Shown one piece after another: positions 59,901 through 64,000 of a DNA stretch of 64,000 nucleotides. Below the pieces are notes generated by a model. The model had not been told where the DNA came from and searched no databases. It was given only the letters and a program-made list of their open reading frames with translations. Within the stretch, counting starts at the first letter, position 1. Every line of letters starts with the position of its first letter. The stretch covers positions 1 to 64,000 of the forward strand of contig DATJLS010000003.1 in the NCBI GenBank assembly GCA_035509315.1. The letters run 5' to 3'. The position numbers were made by a program, and so were the translations under genes. Origin of the DNA: JAKAWQ01 sp035509315. GTDB lineage: Bacteria > Pseudomonadota > Alphaproteobacteria > Acetobacterales > Acetobacteraceae.

Positions 59901-62510
59901 ATCCTCGATTTTCCGGTTTCCAAGCTGTGACCAGATCCGTTCATATTCGCGCATGACGTCATCGTTGGTCGGGTGCGGCGGCCAGTCGGCGCCGCCGAGA
60001 CGGAGATATTCCAGACATACCTCCACAGCGCGGTTGATCTGATCCAAGTTCGTGTACAGCACGAGACGCAGGCGTGTGACGATTGCGATTTGGCGCTGGC
60101 TTCTCGCCCGCTGCGCCAACAGCGAAAGCCGATCTTCGGCCGCCACCATTTGCGCGGTCAGCAACTCGCACTGGGCTGTAAGACATTCGAGATCGAAGAT
60201 GAGTTCATAATCGTGATCCCAGCTCTCCTCGCTCAGCAATGCCCGACCGGCCACGAGATAGGAAAGGGCCGAGTCGTACGCGGTTGACAGCTTCGCACGC
60301 CTGCCCGCAATGAGATTCAATTCCGCGATGCGCGCGCGCTCCTCCATTGATGTTACGAGACCCGAGCCCCGGTTGATCTGGTTCACGATCTCAAAGATCT
60401 TCTCCTCGATCTCCGCCGGCGGCGTCCATGAGGCGAGGAGACGGCCAATCCGAAGATGCTCGGCGCTACGCGCGCCTTCAGGTATCAATGAATAGGCCGC
60501 TTCCCGGACTCGGTCGTGGATGAATCGGTAGTCACGTTCGGAGCGGAGGACGAGCTCAGTTCGGGTGGCCTCCTGCAGGTCGCTATGGATATCCCGCTTC
60601 GAATCCTGGTAAACCGTCCCCAGCAGGTCGAACTCCGCACTATTGCCCACACAGGCCAACTGCCGCAATGCTCTCTGGGTTTCGGCAGACAGACGGTTCA
60701 ACTTCCCCACCATAAGGTCCACCACATTATCGGTGTACCCTTTGGCGTGAATGTGATTGAGATCCCAGGCCCACCGCCCGTCTCCGCGATCGAAGGTGAG
60801 CAAGCCCTCTTCGGCCAGAGACGAAACGAACTGAATGGCGAAAAATGGATTGCCGCCTGTCTTCCCGTGCACCAATTCGGCGAGCGGCCTGGCATGCGTT
60901 GGTTCGCAATGAAGCGCATCCGCAATCAGCCGTTCCAAGTCATCACGGACGAGGGGGGCAAGAACGATCTCCTGCACCGCGACTCCAGCCTGACGGATCG
61001 CCTTCAGCTTGCGCATCAGCGGATGGTAGGATTCAACTTCGTTGTGCCGATATGCGCCAATCAACATCAAATTCCGCACATCCGACCGGGTGAGGAGGTA
61101 CTCGACCAAATCGAGCGTTGCCGCATCGAGCCATTGCAAATCGTCGAGGAAGAGCGCAAGCGGATGCTCCGGCCGTGCGAATACGCCGATAAATCGGCCG
61201 AACACCAGTTGGAAGCGACGTTGCGCGTCCTGTGGCGAAAGCTCGGGGACCGGCGGCGGCTCTCCTATGATGCGCTTTAGTTCAGGGACAAGGTCGATCA
61301 TAAGCAGTGCATTGGGGCCAAGTGCCTCTTGAATGGCATCGCGCCATTTGCCCAGCTCTTCCTTGCTCTTGCTGAGGAGCGGCCGGACAAGGCCCTGAAA
61401 CGCTTGTGCAAGAGTGACATAAGGAATGTCACGCTTGTACTGGTCGAACTTGCCTGATGAAAAAAAGCCACGTGGCGGAACGAGCGGCTTATGAAGCTCA
61501 TTGACGACGGAGGATTTGCCGATACCCGAGTATCCGGAAACGAGCACCAACTCCGCCCTGCCGCTGGCCATGACGCGATCGAAGGACGCGAGCAGCATCT
61601 CGATCTCACGCGCGCGCCCGTACAATTTCTCGGGGATCAATAGCCGATCCGGCATATCGTGCACACCGAGCGTGAACGTATCGAGCTGTCTGCGTGCCCG
61701 CCATTCCACGAGGCACCGGCGGAAGTCGGCCTCGACACCCGCCGCGGTCTGGTAGCGGTCCTCGGCCGTTTTGGCGAGGAGTTTCACGATGATGGCCGAC
61801 ACGGGTCCGGGCACGTCTGCAAGCCGTTCGCCGGGCGGAACCGGTTGTCGGGCGATATGACAGTGAACCCACTCCATCGGATCCGAGGCGGCAAAGGGAA
61901 GACTGCCGGTGAGAATCTCGTATAGCGTAACGCCGAGCGCATAGAGATCGCTCCGGGAGTCAATCGAACGATTCATCCGCCCGGTCTGTTCGGGCGCCAT
62001 GTAGGCAAGCGTTCCCGCAATGAACTCGGCGGGTTCAGGCGATTGGCGTTCACTTGGAAGGCGCGATGCGATCCCAAAGCCCGTCAGCCAGACCTGGCCG
62101 GTCGCAGAGTTGAAAAGCACATTGGCCGGCTTGATGTCCTTATGGATGAGGCTATGTGCGTGCAGCCGGCCAAGGGCGGCCGATAGCGCGACGGCGAGAC
62201 GCAGGAATTGTCCGACCTCCATGGGCGGGCCAAGAAGGCGCTCGAGCGGCTCGCCTCCCGGGTCCTCGAGCAGCAGCATGGTCCGGCCGTGCTCACGCAC
62301 AAGCTCAAGCGGCCGTACCGCCCACGCACCGTCCAGCTCGTCCCTCAGTTCGTATTCGTGTGCGAGGTGATTGAGGCTGGCAGGTGCCGGGTGCTCCGCG
62401 GCAGGAAGCACGGCCAGAACTGCTTCCCGCTTACCATCGGCGCCATCGCGCCATTTTCTGCAGAAGACGCGCTCGCCATCCTCCCACAAGAGCTGTAAGC
62501 TGCTATCCAT
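56988..62510 (-). CDS. Trifunctional Ser/Thr kinase-like / AAA ATPase / sensor histidine kinase
   Basis: The protein has 1840 residues. The protein-kinase fold (about 1-270) has HKDIKPANVLF near 123-133 but GFG (144-146) instead of DFG and no VAxK lysine, so it may be a pseudokinase. An AAA-16 ATPase (about 290-640) has GYSGIGKSSVVNEL near 330 and LFLDDLQWLD near 453. A TPR-like helical region (about 640-1290) follows, then GAF (about 1298-1460) and PAS (about 1475-1590). The histidine kinase has its H box SIAHEVNQPIAA near 1620, N box NLITNAVQAM, G1 DSGPGLP and G2 GLGMGLSI. No response regulator is adjacent. Ligand and output are unknown. Confidence 0.9.
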   Translation of the reverse strand: MDSSLQLLWEDGERVFCRKWRDGADGKREAVLAVLPAAEHPAPASLNHLAHEYELRDELDGAWAVRPLELVREHGRTMLLLEDPGGEPLERLLGPPMEVGQFLRLAVALSAALGRLHAHSLIHKDIKPANVLFNSATGQVWLTGFGIASRLPSERQSPEPAEFIAGTLAYMAPEQTGRMNRSIDSRSDLYALGVTLYEILTGSLPFAASDPMEWVHCHIARQPVPPGERLADVPGPVSAIIVKLLAKTAEDRYQTAAGVEADFRRCLVEWRARRQLDTFTLGVHDMPDRLLIPEKLYGRAREIEMLLASFDRVMASGRAELVLVSGYSGIGKSSVVNELHKPLVPPRGFFSSGKFDQYKRDIPYVTLAQAFQGLVRPLLSKSKEELGKWRDAIQEALGPNALLMIDLVPELKRIIGEPPPVPELSPQDAQRRFQLVFGRFIGVFARPEHPLALFLDDLQWLDAATLDLVEYLLTRSDVRNLMLIGAYRHNEVESYHPLMRKLKAIRQAGVAVQEIVLAPLVRDDLERLIADALHCEPTHARPLAELVHGKTGGNPFFAIQFVSSLAEEGLLTFDRGDGRWAWDLNHIHAKGYTDNVVDLMVGKLNRLSAETQRALRQLACVGNSAEFDLLGTVYQDSKRDIHSDLQEATRTELVLRSERDYRFIHDRVREAAYSLIPEGARSAEHLRIGRLLASWTPPAEIEEKIFEIVNQINRGSGLVTSMEERARIAELNLIAGRRAKLSTAYDSALSYLVAGRALLSEESWDHDYELIFDLECLTAQCELLTAQMVAAEDRLSLLAQRARSQRQIAIVTRLRLVLYTNLDQINRAVEVCLEYLRLGGADWPPHPTNDDVMREYERIWSQLGNRKIEDLIDLPLMTNPDLLDVLDVLAELVITATFYEEAFSSLVICRMVNLSLEHGHSDGSCFAYVVFAIIAGPRFGNYDAGFRFGQLGYDLVEKRGLKRFQAGTYYAFGYSALPWTRHVRAGRELVRRGFDAANKIGDVTSAGICCDHVVRSLLAAGDQLAEVQCEAESGLQFAQKIRFGRVVDHIRPQLALIRTLRGLTSEFGSLNNDQFDELRFELYLANDPGLAEPECWYWIRKLQARVFAGDYASAVDASLNVQRRFATSPSRFLVLDPIETAEYHFYGALSHAASWDSAFPDQGQQHFEALAAHHRRLALCAENGPENFENRAALVGAELARIEGRALDAEQLYEQAIRSARANGFVHNEGLANEFAAHFYAARGFEKIAHTYLRDARYCYLRWGADGKVRQLDQLYPYLGREEPLPARTSTIVAPVEHLDLATVIKVSQAVSGEIVLEKLIDTLMRTAIEHAGAERGLLIFPLGDELRIEAEATTRGSTVVVQDASVASAALPESIVHYVVRTHESLILADASAQSPFSEDAYIRQYRARSILCLPLVKQAQLIGVLYLENNLAPNVFTPARTAVLRLLASEAAISLENTRLYGELKEREARIRRLVEANIIGIVIWQLEGRIIEANEAFLRIVGYGRDDLVSDRVRWTELTPAEWRAADEEALAELAATGIYTPFEKEYFHRDGSRVPVLVGAALLEGRRDEGVAFVLDLTERKRTEETLRESERRYREAQMELAHANRVTTMGQLMASIAHEVNQPIAATVMSASAGLRWLAIQPPRLEEARQALGRIVRDGNRASDVIGRIHALIRKAPPRKERLDINETILEIIALTRGEVVKNGISSHIALANGLPLVLGDRIQLQQVILNLITNAVQAMSDVREGTRELRIGTQADVPGGVLVAVQDSGPGLPLESFDRLFDAFYTTKPDGLGMGLSICRSIIEVHEGRLWATANVPRGAIFQFTLPPAPDSVP

Positions 62511-62551
62511 TCCGACCCCGAACCAAGATGAACGTCCGCTGGCGTTGGGCA

Positions 62552-62730
62552 TCACGGGTGTGGTTTGTGGTGCCACGGCGGCAGCTTATGGACGCGGTTC
62601 ATCTCGTGCTCCGCGATGCGGTCGCAAATCGTTTTGAGCCAAGCCAACGGATCAACGCCCCTAAGCCTGGGCCACCGGCACTCCCACGCGGCCCACGCTC
62701 GGCCGCGTTGCGATGGATGGCCAAGCGGCC
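62552..62730 (-). pseudogene. IS66-family transposase (TnpC) C-terminal remnant
   Basis: GVDPLAWLKTICDRIAEH and MNRVHKLPPWHHKP (62552-62659) match the C-terminal end of IS66 TnpC (GVDPxAWLxDxLARI ... LLPW). The preceding LTIGRLAIHRNAAERG (62691-62730), in another frame, matches the region around the catalytic Glu (usually NNxAER). The sequence between them in functional copies (GRKNYLF and onward) is missing, so the gene is frameshifted and internally deleted. The element is not functional. Confidence 0.75.
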
Positions 62731-62919
62731 AATCGTGAGACAGAGGCGCAGCCGCTGGAGCCGGAGAGTGCCTTGGAGGACGGCATTGCCGAGTGTGAGC
62801 TTGCCGAAAAACCGCATATGAAAATTGCATATGTTGAGTGCGAAACCAAAACTACCTATATCCCATTCATCATTCGTCGTGAACCCCAGGATACCAAACT
62901 GTGCAAGGGAAAGATGCGC

Positions 62920-63150
62920 TTAACCCGCGTCGAACGGGCACCAGTCGATCCCCTCCGGCAGCAAGGCGAGCCGTGCCGGGCTCATCGTCACCCGGCCATC
63001 GGCGGCAGACGACCAGAGAAAGTTGACACGCCCGAGCCGTTTCGCAAAGAGGCACATGCCCTGACCATCCCGCTGTGGGATCCTTATCAGGTTCCCGCAG
63101 CGGCCGCGATACACAAACACGTTGTCGCTTTGCCGCTTGGAGTGAGAGTA
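62920..63150 (-). pseudogene. IS66-family accessory protein TnpB remnant
   Basis: NVFVYRGRCGNLIRIPQRDGQG, LFAKRLGRVNFLWSSAADGRV (in segments) and TMSPARLALLPEGIDW match TnpB/Orf2 of IS66 (FRGRRGDLxKV...WDGQGxCLFxKRLERGRFxWP...LxxLLxGIDW). The N-terminal half is absent, and its reading frame is joined directly to the FkbM remnant upstream. Order and orientation (TnpB then TnpC) agree with the tnpC remnant, so both come from one decayed IS66 copy. Confidence 0.75.
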
Positions 63151-63279
63151 GTAGCAGTGGGCGCCCATATGCCGTTTGGAAGGGCCTTCGACCTTCGTCG
63201 TGCGCGCGCCCGAGTTCCAAAGGCAGGATTTTTGCCAGTGGCAGTTCGGTGCTGCCGCGGCCGTGCATGGCGCGTCGGG

Positions 63280-63710
63280 GCGCTCGAATTGCTTCTTGCG
63301 GCCGATTCCTGCGAGATGGTGCAGTTCGATGACGCGTTGGGAGAGCTGGAGGGTCGTGCGCTCGGTCAGAGCATGGAGCACATCCCTCTCCGCACCTTCG
63401 ATGTCCACTTTCACGACAAGGATTCTGCGGCCGGAATGCCCGTTGGTGGCGATGATATCGTCAAAAACTCGGAGAGCGCCGTTGGGGCTGCTCTGAACGG
63501 CAGGCCCGACGGGGAAAAATGAAATCGTTCATAAGTTCTCGGAGCAGCCGTGATTCTATGCTCGTACTGGGAAACCTTGCAGCCATGCTCCACCATCTCG
63601 TCATCCAACGACCCATCTTCGTCGACGTCAGTGGACTATACGATGGTTCCGCGTCCCCACTGATACGCACGAAGCGACGATTCACCGCGTCCATCGGCGG
63701 CACAAGTGCA
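63280..63710 (-). pseudogene. FkbM-family methyltransferase remnant with frameshifts
   Basis: The pieces join across three frames: NRRFVRISGD (near 63690), VDEDGSLDDEMVEHGCKVSQYEHRIT (63545-63625, two segments), PRTYERFHFSPSGL, then SEF|DDIIATNGHSGRR and VVKVDIEGAERDVLHALTER (63355-63420). KVDIEGAE is the SAM/catalytic signature of FkbM-type methyltransferases. A run of five T at 63463-63470 on the minus strand marks one frameshift. The C-terminus is replaced by IS66 DNA. The former role may have been glycan or lipid O-methylation. Confidence 0.7.
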
Positions 63711-64000
63711 AGAAATTATCGGGCTTCTGTCCCAAGCCCTGGATCCGGAAAATTGATTATAACCGGGCAATCAACACCCGAACGAAGAACATCAATGACA
63801 CCGAAGCCGGGATTGTCTGCTCGTCTGGGCTCATCACATCCAGCCCTCACCGTATCACGCTCCGCCAGGGCAGCGTCTTTTTGCAAGAATGCCCGGCGTA
63901 TCAGCGGAAGCCGCGGATGGAATGAGAATGGGATCAAGAAGCTTCCCTGCAGCATACGATATAGTGTTTTCTGCTGCATTGGACCAGCAATAGCGGGCGC
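63711..64000. other. Terminal segment without recognisable gene
   Basis: The segment is less GC-rich than the core of the window, with an open minus-strand frame at 63716-63979 whose peptide has no recognisable motif and no ribosome site. It is probably part of the same degenerate accessory region. Confidence 0.4.

Noticed and set aside
63716..63979. 87-codon minus-strand open frame at the right end
   Set aside because: No ribosome site, no recognisable motif, and it lies in a region of degraded genes.

Overview
The window is GC-rich (visually about 65-70%) chromosomal DNA from an alphaproteobacterium. The gene content fits Rhodospirillales, probably Acetobacteraceae: a mdh-sucCDAB-lpd block, sdhCDAB, ccmC-ccmI, pirin/LysR, and DUF1674 beside ccm. 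Family placement is inference from gene content and order, not from a search. Most of the window is core metabolism; the two ends and several intergenic gaps carry mobile-element debris and dispersed repeats.

Left part (1-17.4 kb): a truncated IS3-type element and an inverted-repeat patch precede a flavin-dependent acyl-CoA dehydrogenase-like enzyme. Then comes a long minus-strand run. It reads from mdh through sucC, sucD, sucA, odhB and lpd (malate dehydrogenase, succinyl-CoA ligase and the 2-oxoglutarate dehydrogenase complex) to pdxA-pdxJ (vitamin B6). It ends with a three-gene 2-oxoacid:ferredoxin oxidoreductase cluster that includes a GltD-like flavoprotein carrying two 4Fe-4S clusters. 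Two biochemically different ways to decarboxylate 2-oxoacids therefore lie within 15 kb.

Middle part (17.4-37.5 kb): zapE; a 2OG-Fe(II) dioxygenase with a Fur-family (Zur-like) regulator; a short-chain dehydrogenase with a 13-bp tandem repeat in its upstream region; and a secreted monooxygenase-fold protein. Next is a divergent pair of a Crp/Fnr regulator and a membrane nucleotide cyclase with a 2Fe-2S domain, then a TMEM175-like channel, a protein phosphatase, the sdh operon (interrupted by a small membrane-protein gene), nadE, and a branched-chain amino-acid ABC operon in which LivM and LivG are fused.

Right part (37.5-64 kb): rsmD and a pseudouridine synthase; a class-I glutamine-amidotransferase hydrolase; LysR/pirin; tadA; an Ohr/OsmC peroxidase; an RpfF-like DSF-signal synthase; acs; an EVE protein; the complete cytochrome c maturation operon ccmCDEFGHI with a DUF1674 gene; a SAM methyltransferase; folD; yggT; and tRNA-Ala(CGC). 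The last 9 kb hold an orphan polytopic membrane protein and an 1840-residue kinase-like/ATPase/GAF/PAS/histidine-kinase protein. The window ends in decayed IS66 and FkbM-methyltransferase fragments.

Two families of short dispersed repeats, about 100 and 115-125 bp, lie in the gaps: A at about 24.0, 24.4, 42.6, 46.6, 52.2 (two in tandem) and 55.5 kb; B at 9.8, 32.0 and 37.5 kb. All starts are chosen by eye from ribosome-binding sites, overlaps and family norms. No database search was run.
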